Assembly (NCBI RefSeq): GCF_954871325.1
Contig: NC_088775.1
Span: forward strand, 57,451,561-57,515,560
Reading direction: 5' to 3'
DNA length: 64,000 nucleotides
Source of the DNA: Gordionus sp. m RMFG-2023
Taxonomy: Eukaryota; Nematomorpha; Gordioida; Chordodea; Parachordodidae
The stretch's first letter is position 1; every line of letters begins with the position of its first letter. The notes below the pieces were generated by a model. The model was not told where the DNA came from, did not search any database, and worked only from the letters and a program-made list of their open reading frames with translations. Positions 25,149 through 36,319 of the stretch are shown in pieces. A program made the position numbers and the translations under genes.

Positions 25149-26060
25149 AGGGGTGTATCGATACCACTTTTTGGAGGCCGATCCGATATTCCCGATATTA
25201 AATTGATATCGGCAGATTACCGATCCGATATCATATCTAATTTTGTATTCTGTAGAGATATCAATAGTTTTCATTTTTAATATAATTTTTATTAGTATAA
25301 CATCTATAATTTAATTATACCATAACTTATGTCATTTAAATATATTATAATGATCAGTTATAGTTTATATTAAATTCAATTGCAATTCTAAAAGTATATA
25401 AAATATTTTTATTACTTTTATATAATAAATAAGTAATAACATTAATCTATATACATAATAAGTAATAAACAATTATATTATGAAATTTGAAATTAATATT
25501 TAAAATAATATTTAACATTAAATATCGAAGATTTCTTTTTAGAAATACCAATATTTCCAATTTAGAGGTCAGCTTGCGGCGATAATATCTGTCAATATCA
25601 CTAGCAAAAAATAAACAGAATGCGCAAAAAAATAACAATATGGCAGAATGTTTATTAATTAATTATTAAACATAACAATTTTCTTTAATTTTAAATTGAT
25701 TAAATTTTGTAAATAAATTCTGTAATGTAATTTTAATTATATCATAAATAAATAAAGGTAACTAATAAAATTAAATTCTACCTTATTATAATTATTTTAT
25801 AAGAATTTTAAAATTATCTAATATTTTTATATATCAATTGTAGCTTTAAAATTTCCTCTAATAAGAACTTGCTTAAATAATTATATATAAAATATATTAG
25901 GAATGTGCCCATATTTTTTATCGAATCGGATTGAGCCGATTTCACCCGTTTTAAAAGGTTATCGACCAATATTATAAAATTTGATCCGATATAAAATGGC
26001 TTCTTTAACAAAAATAAAATGTTTTAAAATTTAAAAAAAGTTATATATAAAATCATTTAT
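25149..26060. repeat. GATATCGG repeat pieces around an inverted hAT segment
   Basis: GGGGTGTATCGATACC and CCGATCCGATATTCCCGATA start at 25151, and related GATCCGATATAAAATGG with TCGAATCGGATTGAGCC lies at 25915-26000. Between them, 25670-25893 is the inverse complement of the hAT segment found directly at about 27220-27400 in the inner copy (CAAGTTCTTATTAGAGGAAA when inverted, against CAAGTTCTCTTATCAGAGGA). The arrangement suggests that two copies of the GATATCGG element flanked the segment and recombined, flipping it. Confidence 0.6.
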
Positions 26061-26459
26061 TTTTATAAATAAAATAGAAATCCATTTTTATGAATATTTT
26101 TTTAATAATAATTATGTATTTAATAATTATAATATAAAGTTGTACATTATTATGATATTTTTTATATATTGATTTTGCAAGAAATATATAAAAAAAATAT
26201 GAAAAGAGATTTAAATGATATTTATATATATGATATTACAAACGCAAGTAATAAGTCATATTAGAAAATAAACTAATTTAAAAAATACATAGATATCACA
26301 AACAAGTAATGATAAATAATTATTTATAAAGATAATGAATAAAATAAAACTAGTATATTTTTTTTAGAGATGCCATTTAGCCATATACTCTGAATATAAG
26401 CTATATTTAAAACAACACAGAAAATAACCTGCAAATTCTAATAAATCATTTGATTTAAT

Positions 26460-29400
26460 CAGAGTTGGGCAGTACCGCGAATACTTGTATCTAAGATACA
26501 AGATAAAGATCCTTTTGTATCTTGTACTCAGTATCTTTTTGACCTTTTCAATAAGATACTAGTATCTGTATTTTAGATCCTTTATTTTGAAAAGAATCTT
26601 GTATCTTTTCCATTTTCTTGACAAAGATACAGATACAGATTCTTTTTAATATTCATGTTTAAATAAAACATTTACATATTACACAATGTAACTTTATATT
26701 CTTCGTGGAATCTATTATTTTCTTTATTTTTTTCCTGCTATATTTTAAATATATTGATTACCAAAATTAGTTGGAAATTGTACAGATCACAAAGTTTTAT
26801 AGATTAAAAATAACAACACCAAAACTAAATAAGTAAAGGATATATTTTATATATAATATTTTTTAATTTGCAGAATGATTAATATTCATAGTGAAGAAAG
26901 TAGTGAAGATGAAATTATGGAGATAGGTTCTCCTGAATCAAATCTGAATCTTAAAATCCTAGATGGAAAATTTTATAAGATAATATATGTGAAAAAGGAC
27001 AAGGTGCAAGCGGAATGTCAAACTTGTACAAATAAAAAAGTTATTAGATCAACAAACTCATCTACAAATTTTATTAAACATCTTAAGGTATTATATTATA
27101 TTTATACATTTTTATTTTATTAATTAACATACTTAAGTCCCTCTTAGATAATGGTTATTTTAAAAAATTTTATAGAAGATGATTTATTATCAAATTAAAA
27201 TCATATTGGATATATGTTTTTTATTTTTAATTATTTTAACAAGTTCTCTTATCAGAGGAAATATTTAAGCTACAATTGATATAATATAACATTAGATAAT
27301 TTTAAAAGGCTCTAAATAAAAGAAATTACATTACAGTATTTATTTACTAAATTTAATCAATTTAGAATGCATAATAGAATGTTATGTATTTAATAATTAA
27401 ATAATATAATGTTGTACATTATTTTCATATTTTTTTATAATGATTTTGCATGAAATATATAAAAAAATTTGAATGATATTTATAAGATGATAAAATAAGT
27501 AAATATGATATTACAAGGACAGACAGAATTAATAAATCATATTAGAAAATGAAACTAATTTAAAAAAATAAATATCATAAACAAGTGATAAATACTTATT
27601 AAAGATAAATGAATAAAATAAAACTAGTAAATTTTTTTTATTAGAGATGTCATTTAGCCATATTCTCTGAATATAAGCTATATTTAATAAGCACAGAAAA
27701 AAACCTTCAAATTCTAATACCATAAAAAAAATGATTCAACCTAATATATCAGAATCATTTAATATAATTACAAATAATAAAATAAAACCAACAATTACCC
27801 CAAATAAAATTAATAAATTGATATGTGAATTTATTGTCAAGGGTTTACATCCTTTGAGCATAGTTGAACAGCCTGAATTTGTTACAATGACGAAAGGTTA
27901 GATTATTTTATATAGATTAATATTGATATGATATTGTAGATATTCTTAGTAATATTGGATCATTTAAAATATTTTCAAGGAGGTCATTGCAGAGAAGAAT
28001 AGAGGAAATTTTTGAAAATCATGTAGATACTTTAAAAAATATTTTAAAGGCCCAATCATAAATTTGTACCACGGCAGATTTGTGGTCTACAAAAACCCGT
28101 AGTTTTATGGGAATAACATCTCACTGGGTATTTATATCGTAATTTAATTTTTTTTATAAATTATTTTCAAAGATAACAAGAGAAACCCTTGAAAGGCAAT
28201 CAAGAGCCTTGGCAACACATTCATTTGATAAAATTGCTGAGTTATTGGAAGAAGTCTATAGAGAGCATGGGATTTCTAATAAACTAATTGCTACTGTCAC
28301 AGATAATGCATCCAATTTTGTAAAGTCATTTAGTGAATATTGTGTGAAATTAAATGCTATTGACAACGATTTTGAGGATGAGGATGATCTATTAGAGTGT
28401 AATGAAATCAATGATGGTTAGTACAGATTTTTTTTTAAATTTTTTTAAAATCTTTATCTTTAGATGAAATAAACAAAATATTATTACCCAGGCACATCAG
28501 ATGTGCCTGCCACACTTTGTCCTTAATTGCAACTAAAGATATTATTTCATCAATATCAAGCTCGAAGAATCTTGAAAAGATTCATTATGGACTAATGGGG
28601 AAATGCACAAAATTATGGAATGCATGTGGAAGGCCCAAATTTTCTGAAAAGATAAGGGAGATAACAGGTGGTATTGAGCTAAAGGTTCCATGCATAACGA
28701 GATGGAACAGTTTATATGATAGTATGACTTCATTATTAAAATATAAATCCGATTTAAAATTATTATTTTAAACAATTGATTGTCCTAATTTAAAAGAAAT
28801 GGATATTGTTTATATGGAGGAATATTATAAAGTTTTAGGTCCTATAGCAATTCCATTAGACAAACTACAAGGGCAGAGTAGTACATTTTATGGGGAATTA
28901 GTGCCCATACTATTTGTAGTTAAAAGGGAATTAGGTAGATTTGAACATTCAAGTTTACAATATTGTCTACCTCTATTAAACGCTGTCCAAAATGCCATGA
29001 GCAAAAGATTTTAAAAAAAATTTTCTTATGATGATGAATATAATGAGGCCTTTTTGGCATCATTATCACATATATATTTTAAGAACCTATGGATTGAATC
29101 TGATAATAAAAAAAAATATTTTCAAAATAAATTATTAAATGAAGCCTTAAATCTGGCATCTATAGTGTACAATCAAGCTCATGCTATCTCACCAGTAGAT
29201 TTAGTAATAAAAAAAATGATGATTATTTTTCTTTTGGTGAAGCAAAGTTGTTGAGTTCAACAATACAAACAACATTGAGCTCGAGGTTGTAAATTATATT
29301 AAATACCACCGAAAAACACTAGAAATGCTAAATTTTTATCCTTTAATTAAGGAAATTTTTTTAAAATATAATACTGCCATACCTTCATCAGCTCCTGTTG

Positions 29401-29910
29401 AGAGGTTATTTAGTTTTGACACAATGCTAATTACGCCAAAAAGGCAAAGGCTCAATGATTAATTATTTGAAAAATTAATTATTTTAAAAAAATAATAATT
29501 GATTTAATTTTTTTTTTATTTTGCAAATTTTCAACTCACATTAAATATACTACTCTCACTTTCCTGTTTATGCTATTAATGGGCAAAAGCTAATATTAAA
29601 ATCTCTGGTTATTATAATTAATTCATCAATAAATATTTTATTAATTATTGTGAATATTCATTCTTATTATATGAGTATGTTATGTTCTTCACAAATAAAT
29701 AAATCAAACTGTATTTTATAAACTATTCTAATTTAATTGGAAATGATAATAAAAAGTATCTTGTATTTAAGATACTCTAGTTAGTAAAAGATACAAGTAT
29801 CTTTATCTTCTTGATATTTTGAAAAAGATACTAGTATCTGTATCTAAGATTCATTTTTTTATAAAGAATCTGTATCTAGATTCTTTTTCCGGAGGATCTG
29901 TCCAACTCTG
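26460..29910 (+). mobile_element. Inner hAT transposon, nearly whole
   Basis: The ends CAGAGTTGGGCAG and its partner GTCCAACTCTG are flanked by a perfect 8-bp duplication GATTTAAT at 26452-26459 and 29911-29918. Subterminal AAGATACAAG and ACTAGTATCT motif clusters occur inside both ends. The 3.45-kb interior holds a multi-exon transposase on the plus strand. It inserted into a shorter copy of the same family. Confidence 0.92.
26875..29495 (+). pseudogene. hAT transposase, multi-exon, few disabling changes
   Basis: The first exon (26875-27087, donor GTATTA) carries the BED finger: C-x2-C in AECQTCTNK and H in FIKHLK. A second (about 27728-27897) reads KLICEFIVKGLHPLSIVEQP, a typical hAT stretch. 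A third holds the TTADLWSTKTRSFMGIT catalytic region (first Asp). The fourth (28209-28421) has LIATVTDNASNFVKSF, with the second Asp. The fifth (about 28490-28771) has HIRCACHTLSLI and CITRWNSLYDSM. Further on lie MDIVYMEEYYKVLGPIA (28799-29014) and the C-terminal dimerisation domain AIPSSAPVERLFSFDTML near 29380-29490. Several stops or frameshifts interrupt the exons. The transposase would mobilise this family. Confidence 0.85.
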
Positions 29911-30311
29911 GATTTAATTTTTTTTTCTTATTTGCAAATTTTCAACTCCCATTAAATACACTACTCTCCCTTCCCTGTTTAAGCTATTAATAGGCAAAAA
30001 CTAATATTAAAATCCCTGGTTATTATAATTAATTCATTAATAAATACTTATTAATTATTACAAATATTCATTCTTATATGTGTATGCTATGTTCTTCACA
30101 AATAAATAATAAAAACTGATTTTATAAACTATTCTAATCTAATTGGTAATGATAATTTAAAAGTATCTTGTATTTAAGATACTAGAATTTAGTAAAAGAT
30201 ACAAGTATATTTTATCTTATATCTTTTTGATATTTTGAAAAAGATACTAGTATCTGTATCTAAGATTCATTTTTTTTATAAAGAATCTGTATCAGGACCT
30301 GCCCAACTCTG
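29911..30311. repeat. Duplicated hAT 3' end
   Basis: This ~400-bp block is a direct, slightly diverged copy of 29500-29910 (both contain TTGCAAATTTTCAACTC and AATTGG.AATGATAAT). It is the 3' end of the outer hAT, separated from its 5' end by the inner insertion rather than a tandem duplication. Confidence 0.85.
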
Positions 30312-30319
30312 TCATCTAA

Positions 30320-30589
30320 TATAATAATTCTGGCTAATTCATTTCCATAATTTTACAGGAATAAAATCGTTTATACATTTTAAAAATTCACTTATCATGT
30401 CATATTTATAAATAAAAATCTTTATTTAAAACATGGGTCAAGAACTAATGTTTGTTTATTTATTTAAATTTACACCTTCTTACATCAAAACTACATTTAA
30501 AATAAAATATCAAAAAACATTATTAAATTCACTTTGATATTCCCAAACAATCTATACATTTCTTTTGATAGAAAAAAAAGGCTAAGCTT
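30320..30589. other. AT-rich spacer
   Basis: Nothing is recognised. Confidence 0.5.
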
Positions 30590-31680
30590 ATTGAGAATAA
30601 AATAAACTTATGCAATATTCGGCTATCAACCTAGCTTGCTACAAATGTACTATGGCCCTCAATGACGGAAAAACTCTTTGGGCCTTACAATCTAAACATC
30701 CTCAAGATTTTACACTTATCATCCTTCCACCTTAATAATCCTGTTCCACGAACTGAGGAGGAAATCTTGGATGCAACATTCAAAAAAGATTATTTTATAG
30801 CTTTCGAGTCATATACTTAACAAGATAACCCAACTAGACCCCTATATCAAGATATGTTCACACAATTTACAATATTGCTCAATCATATATTTTATAATAC
30901 CCATCATATTTGAAGCCCGCTTAATAATCTTAAACAAAACAAATGGGGACATCAGACCTATAGCAGTCAGTATTCCAGAGAAAAATTTCTAAAATAATCT
31001 GCTACCCGTATAAAATTACCCCTGTCTAACCTGTTAAACCCTAACTAGCTTAATTTTAATATTCCCGGAGGATGTGAGGCGGTATCCCACTCCACATGTG
31101 TCATCCTCCAACACAAGATCAATGCATCCTCAAAATAGATCTACAAATTGCCTTCAATTCACGTTTCCCCATAACGGGACTGTCACTAAATCCTAATAAG
31201 TGTGAATTTTATTTCCTCCCGCCCCCTCCTCTTGAATCAGACTGCCACCTGAAAATTTTATTGTAATGGACAAAACTAGCTTTACCCACCTAGGTTCACC
31301 CATTGGAGGTGGAAGTGCAATATTTCATTTCAGAGATGAATTTCTGGCCAAATTCAATAGAATTAAAAATATTTTAAAACATTAAACTGCTCATGCCAGA
31401 TCTTTTTCTGTCAACTTGATCATGAAAGCTGAAAACTCCACGACAAATAAATATAGCAACTTTAATAACCTTTTGTTTGTGCTGATAGTTTCAGATACAT
31501 GTGGATCATTTAGACCCCAACCCCTAAAATTATATCAAGAAAAAGGGAAAAGTTAAGTTTAATCATGGGTAATCCAAAAGAAGACTTTTACCTACGACAA
31601 AGAATATCAATAGAAATTTGCTGATCCAACTGTATATCTATTCATGGGTCATTAAGCCCCGCCGACTTACTAAAATATTT
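30590..31680 (+). mobile_element. Second RT-RLE (LINE-like) fragment
   Basis: The plus strand reads NPVPRTEEEILDATFKKDYF near 30740-30800, and then, in other frames, an RPIAVS segment (family RPIAVG). SFTHLGSPIGGGSAIFHFRD occurs at about 31270-31330, the family LLGSPLG.G segment after the RT palm. The C-terminal nuclease part is absent. Several breaks are present. It belongs to the same family as the 13960-16620 element but lies in the opposite orientation. Confidence 0.6.
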
Positions 31681-32454
31681 TTATTTTTTAAAAGTTTTCT
31701 TTTCTTTTAAATATATTTTCCCCCCTTTTTTAAATATATATATTTTTTCCATTTCTTTAAAAAAAATTTTTTATATTCAATTAAATTAAAATATAAGTTG
31801 CAAACTCGAGTTTTGAACTTGAAGTTGTAAACTTAACATTGTGCTAAAAAAAGTTGAAATTTATGTTACAAATTCATGTTAAATTCCAACCCACCCCCCT
31901 CCCCCAGACAATATCTCTATTCGATATCCAATATTGAAAATTTATGTTATAAAAAAACTCAAATCCCAGACCCCTCTAGACCCGCCTACTCAGAGAAATA
32001 ATTAACCTTATAGATAAAAGATAATTTAATTACGTTTTATTTAATATACATAAAGATTATTTATGTTATAAAAAAATAGTCAAATTCTAGACCCTACAAA
32101 ATCGCCATCTGCATACTTAGAGTGATAATTATTATTCCAATCAAACGATTATTTAATTAAATTTAATTTGATAACCATATCGAATTTTTATTTTTTACAC
32201 CCCTACCCCCTTCCACCCACACTAGGTTCAACACATTCAGACCAAAAATTAATACTATTATTTCAGTTAAGATATTTTAAATAACTTTTATTAGATAACA
32301 ATGCCATATTCATATTTTGTTTTGATAAAAATTTTCCTGACCCCCCAAAATCTAGACCCACCCACTGTGATAATTATTATTACAATAAAACAATTATTTA
32401 ATGTTGTATTTGGTAGTCACCCAGCTGGATAAAAAACAGATTTTAATATTAATG
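31681..32454. other. AT-rich spacer with C-tracts
   Basis: ACCCCCC-type tracts near 31895, 32200 and 32340 each sit beside ATAATTATTATT-like sequence and CTAGACCC, so this may be several copies of one degenerate ~200-bp repeat (31880, 31970, 32080, 32340). No gene is seen. Confidence 0.45.
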
Positions 32455-32640
32455 GACTTTTGCTCAGGGTTAGCTCAGATTTTGTGCTCGGGTTTGCTCA
32501 GGGGTTGAATTCGTTCTCGGAGTTTCTCAGATTTTGTGTTCAAATTTGCTTAGGGTTTGTGTTCCGAGTTCGTCACTCAGAGCCAGCTTGAGCAACAAAT
32601 TAGATCGTAATTTTTATGAATAAAGCAAATTAACAACACT
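32455..32640. repeat. GCTCAGGG / TTCTCAG dispersed repeat
   Basis: Units GCTCAGGGTTAGCTCAG, GCTCGGGTTTGCTCAGGGG and CTCAGATTTTGTG recur. The same motifs, inverted, are at 6365-6465. It ends at 32641 with AATTAACAACACTA, the terminus shared by several elements in this window. No matching 8-bp duplication was found. Confidence 0.45.
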
Positions 32641-32943
32641 AATTTGACCCTTTTAGGTCCAAACATAATCCAAATCGATTCAGATAATATATTAAACAGG
32701 ATCTAGATGTATCTTGTTTAATTGAAATCGTACTATTTTCTAACCGCATCTGAAAATAAATTAATAAATTTTCAACATTTCCCACTATATATTTTGGAAA
32801 GCTGATAATTTAAAATGAAGTAGCATAAAGTTGTGGTCACTTAATGGGAAAAAGTTTTTGCAATCTCAATAATTTCAAGAATGGGATAGTGACACTATAC
32901 CGTAACTTGGTTTAAAAAAAATTGTTTACATATTAATTAATAC

Positions 32944-33056
32944 TTTAGCATCTATATCGGTCCAATATATGATTCCCAAGCGAACATCTATCTCCAAAGC
33001 ACTGGCTTGTTTAATCATAGATTCCGATATAAACAACTTTTTTTCTGAACTTTTTT
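32944..33056 (-). CDS. LRP5/6: LRP5/6-like exon: first YWTD blade of the third-type propeller
   Basis: This short exon of 113 nt encodes a stretch with LFISESMIKQ, ASALEIDV and GIIYWTDIDAK. It matches the LRP6 segment ASALDFDV...IYWTDISLK, the first full YWTD repeat of the propeller that follows the second EGF module. The acceptor is TTTTAG after a T-rich tract (AG at 33058-33057), and the donor GTATTA begins at 32943. An alternative acceptor 12 nt further in (TTCAG) would keep the same frame. I prefer the outer one for its pyrimidine tract. With it, the entry phase is 1, as required by the 54-kb exon, and the exit phase is 0, as required by the 6-kb exon. A LINE endonuclease fragment begins less than 100 bp upstream of the acceptor. 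Confidence 0.88.
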
Positions 33057-33141
33057 CTAAAATGAAAAATAAAGCATTTATATTTTTAAATTAAAAAAAA
33101 CTTCAAATTAGAAAAAGAATACTTAGATGAAGATATACAGA

Positions 33142-33890
33142 TTATATTACTACTCGTAAAATCCCCTCACTACTCGCTCCCACATGTCCATTCAGATCAC
33201 CAGTCAGGATAATCATCTGTTCCTTTGCTAGTCTCGATGTCACCCCCAAAAGACTGTCCCAAAATATATCTTTCTCTTTTTCACTTCTTCCAACCTGAGG
33301 AACATATGCCGAGATAATATTATATAGCTTTCTGCCAAAAATCATTTTGATTACCATTATCTGGATATCTAGCCTTCTCACTTCGACTAATTTGTCTACC
33401 AATTTCTCCGCAACCAATACCCCAACTCCAGCCTTACCATCACTTCCTTGCCAAATTATACTTTTCACTAGTCATGCCAATCATTCTTGCGCCATTTTCT
33501 TTCCATCTGGTCTCCTGTATGCAGTAAAAAACATCAATATGCCTTCTATGCAATACATCCACCACTTCTCCCGCTCTTCCCGTCATACTCCCAAAATTCC
33601 ACGTTGCCACCCTTACTCGATCTCATGTAAACTGGTTTCTCCACTTATCAGGTCGTTTATGGCCGTCATAAGTTTCGTTTTTATAAATCGTGGCTCCACC
33701 AGGTTTCCCATCCTTCTTTTTATCGTAGGCGGATGAGGAGGCACACGGGGTACTTTGGGCTCTACCCCGCCCATGCTTTGTTGTAACCATAGGGAAATTT
33801 TGTAGCAAAGTTTTTACAATCGGTGCCCATCCTGACATCAACCCTTTAAGTGACGTTGAGGAGACATTGATCCTATTCTAGACCCAGATC
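33142..33890 (-). mobile_element. LINE fragment: AP-type endonuclease domain
   Basis: Read on the minus strand, RVATWNFGSMTGRAGEV (frame near 33620-33570), then IQETRWKENGARMIG with the catalytic Glu, then IIWQGSDGKAGVGVLVAE, IISAYVPQVGRSEKE and ILTGDLNGHVG with the catalytic Asp-x-Asn. Together these are the N-terminal two thirds of the endonuclease of RTE-like LINEs. It is cut off after GDLNGHVG, and no RT follows. At least two frame changes lie between the first motif and the 33142-33468 open segment. Upstream, 33623-33890 is Lys- and Gly-rich and open and probably belongs to the same element. It lies under 100 bp from a receptor exon. Confidence 0.82.
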
Positions 33891-35181
33891 ACAGGGAACC
33901 TTTTAGACCACCATTAACCGTCAAAAGACGTTGCCACTCCCCCGCCATGATAAGGCTGAAGGCAGGAATTTGGGTGTAAATCATCTATATTTGTCCCAAT
34001 TTCCTTAAGTTCTAATATAATGCTTTCAGCTCTCATAGTTTCAATATAATCGATGTCATTTTTTTAAACATTTTACCTTATTGCAGTGAAAAGGTTTTAA
34101 ATTGAATTGAGAAATTATAAAATGGTAGATAAATATCAAGGAAAATTTGATCGATATTAATTGTAAAATAAATTAGTGGCGAATGTGATTAAATGTAAAT
34201 TAAAATATATATAAGATGTAATAATGAGTAATATTTTTGGAAAATATTTTAATCGACATCAATTTTTTGGACGGGGGCTGCGTAGGCACTTGGGTGAAGG
34301 TAGTACCATTGAAATCGTGATACTTAATTGTAATTGGGATACGTGTTTCGCCACAATAAAGTTTAAAGTTTCCAAAGTATCATTCAAAGCTTCATTCTAT
34401 AATTAATTATTTTTTTGGTCTCCATCTCGATTGGATTTTCGGAATGATTATGTATTTCTTTATTATCTTTTTACCTATTTTTTGTAAGTCGTACGCGACA
34501 TTTAAATATATCTTGGTCATAGCAACTGTTATAGTTTGGCTATGAGGCACCTTTATCCAGGCGGAACAAATAATTTCTAAAAGCTAAGATCTCCTAATTT
34601 TTATTTAATAAGATAAGTTATATGTTTCCGAAATTAAGGGGAAATAATGATAAAACTATTTATTATTTATGACATAGGGAATGGCATCAGCCAGACGTAT
34701 AAAATTGTTTTAAAAAAATTTTGGCAATACTTACTTTAATAGTTATAATCTATCAAAAATATCAATTTTCATATAATACTAAATTAATAATTTAATTTTT
34801 ACTAGATATTTTTTATTATATTTCAAAATTATTTGAGCAATATGGCTCATATCGAAATATTATATTATAACCCCAACTTCATATAGATCGGCTGCAATTT
34901 TTCAATTACTTCATAAATATTTTACTTGATGCCTATGTTAAAAATGTTTGTCATACTCCTCCTCCCCTTCATTCAAAGTTTAATTTGATCCTACCATGAT
35001 TTGTAGTGATGGGGATGATTAATAAAACAGTCGAAAGATATTATTAGTCGAAAGATATTATTATTTTAAGATTCATGTCAAGATATTATGTTATAATTCT
35101 GATCCCCACATAGTTAGCTTTTATTTAATATTCTTATGGAAATTTATATAGAGGAGATTTTTACACTCCCCCTACCAATGA
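33891..35181. other. Intronic AT-rich sequence, no gene recognised
   Basis: The stretch 33891-34000 is less AT-rich and may be 5' sequence of the LINE fragment. A direct repeat CAGTCGAAAGATATTATT / TAGTCGAAAGATATTATT lies near 35019-35055. Nothing else is recognised. Confidence 0.5.
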
Positions 35182-35189
35182 GTTAGATC

Positions 35190-35590
35190 CAGGGGCATCA
35201 CTAGCCATTGCATCTCAGGGGGTTCAAAAATATTTTTATTTATTTTCAAAATTACCTTCTTTTTTAGCTAACATTATCTAAAATTACCTTCTTATTTTAG
35301 CTAACATTATCCATAATACCCTTGTTTAGCCATTATCAAAAATTACCTTCCCTTTTTTAGCTAACACTATACAAAATTACCACATTTTTATTAAGCTAAC
35401 ATTATCCAAAATTACCTTCTTCCTTCTAGAGCTATATTTTTTTAGCCAACATTATCAAAAATTATTAAAAAAATATTCAAAAATTTGAGGGTTCAAATTT
35501 TTTATAGTCAAAAATTTGAGGGTTCAAATTTTTTATAGTCAAAAATTTGAGGGTTCAAATTTTTTATAGAGCTTCTCTCCCGACGCACTC
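35190..35590. mobile_element. hAT-type MITE filled with minisatellites
   Basis: It starts CAGGGGCATCACTAGCC and ends with a loosely complementary CGACGCACTC. The flanks are a perfect 8-bp duplication GTTAGATC at 35182-35189 and 35591-35598. Inside are about seven ~33-bp units of the type AGCTAACATTATC and AAAATTACCTTCTT (35246-35467), followed by three 31-bp copies of TCAAAAATTTGAGGGTTC plus tail (about 35477-35570). Confidence 0.75.
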
Positions 35591-35598
35591 GTTAGATC

Positions 35599-36165
35599 AA
35601 AAAACCTAGAGGGATAATAGCATTCAAAATATTTTTATTCATTTTAATTTGATGTCCTTGTTGGATATTTACAAAAAAATTTAAAACTCTCCAAACCTTG
35701 GCCCGAGGGACTAGATAGAGTGATGGGTAATTTTAATAGTCCTCAAAATTATTTTATTGGCTTCCATTTGATACTCTTGCCTAGATATTTTTTGTAAAAA
35801 TGTTTACCCCTACCCTTTCATGACATAAGCCAGAAGAGATAGAGTAATGAATAATTTTAAACTCAAAAAATCATGTTTATGTTAAAAATAAAAAATAGTA
35901 AAATTTATGAATTATATTTTCTAAGAAATTCAAATCTGATAAAATTAAAATTTTTACTTGGTAAAAACATAATTTAGGAATTCCGTAAAAATTACTTCTA
36001 GTAGTTTTAATTTTGAGTAATTAAGAGGAAAAATATATGTTGAAGCACAACCTTACTTCTTATGCAATTAAGCATTACATATTGGCTTATAGTGAGCACA
36101 AAATGAACGATTAAACGGAAAAGAAGAAAAAAATACTGTCCAATTTAAACGAATGCGTTTAAAAT
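35599..36165. other. AT-rich spacer
   Basis: Nothing is recognised except weak repetition around CCTTGTTGGATATTT and CTTGCCTAGATATTTT (35655, 35785). Confidence 0.4.
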
Positions 36166-36319
36166 TAGTGTTGTTAATTAGTCGTAGTCGTGTAAATCGA
36201 CTAAAGCAACTAATTTGGTCGACTTAATCGACCAATTTAGTCGTCTAAATATAATTTTTTTTGAGGCGTACCGAACCTGCATCACTGTATATTCGGGGTT
36301 AGTGTTGTTAATCTATATC

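Larger units (their letters stand above)
24351..30311 (+). mobile_element. Outer hAT copy (internally deleted) hosting a sister copy
   Basis: The ends CAGGGCAAGCGAATACTTG and CCTGCCCAACTCTG are flanked by a perfect 8-bp duplication TCATCTAA at 24343-24350 and 30312-30319. Subterminal arrays of AAGATAC/GTATCTT motifs lie inside both ends. The outer copy itself consists only of 24351-26459 and 29911-30311. Compared with the inner copy, it lacks the middle of the transposase, so it was already a deletion derivative when the inner element landed in it at GATTTAAT. It retains a BED-finger exon at 24810-25004. The segment at 25149-26060 is rearranged (separate entry). Confidence 0.88.

Noticed and set aside
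32399-32641. Complete MITE between TAATGTTGTATTTGG and AATTAACAACACTA
   Set aside because: The ends are loosely complementary, but the flanking 8-mers do not match, so only the repeat cluster is reported.
33347-33736. Plus-strand open frame of 129 residues
   Set aside because: Antisense shadow of the LINE endonuclease.
34224-34406. Small plus-strand gene
   Set aside because: Sixty residues without homology, in AT-rich DNA where such frames arise by chance.
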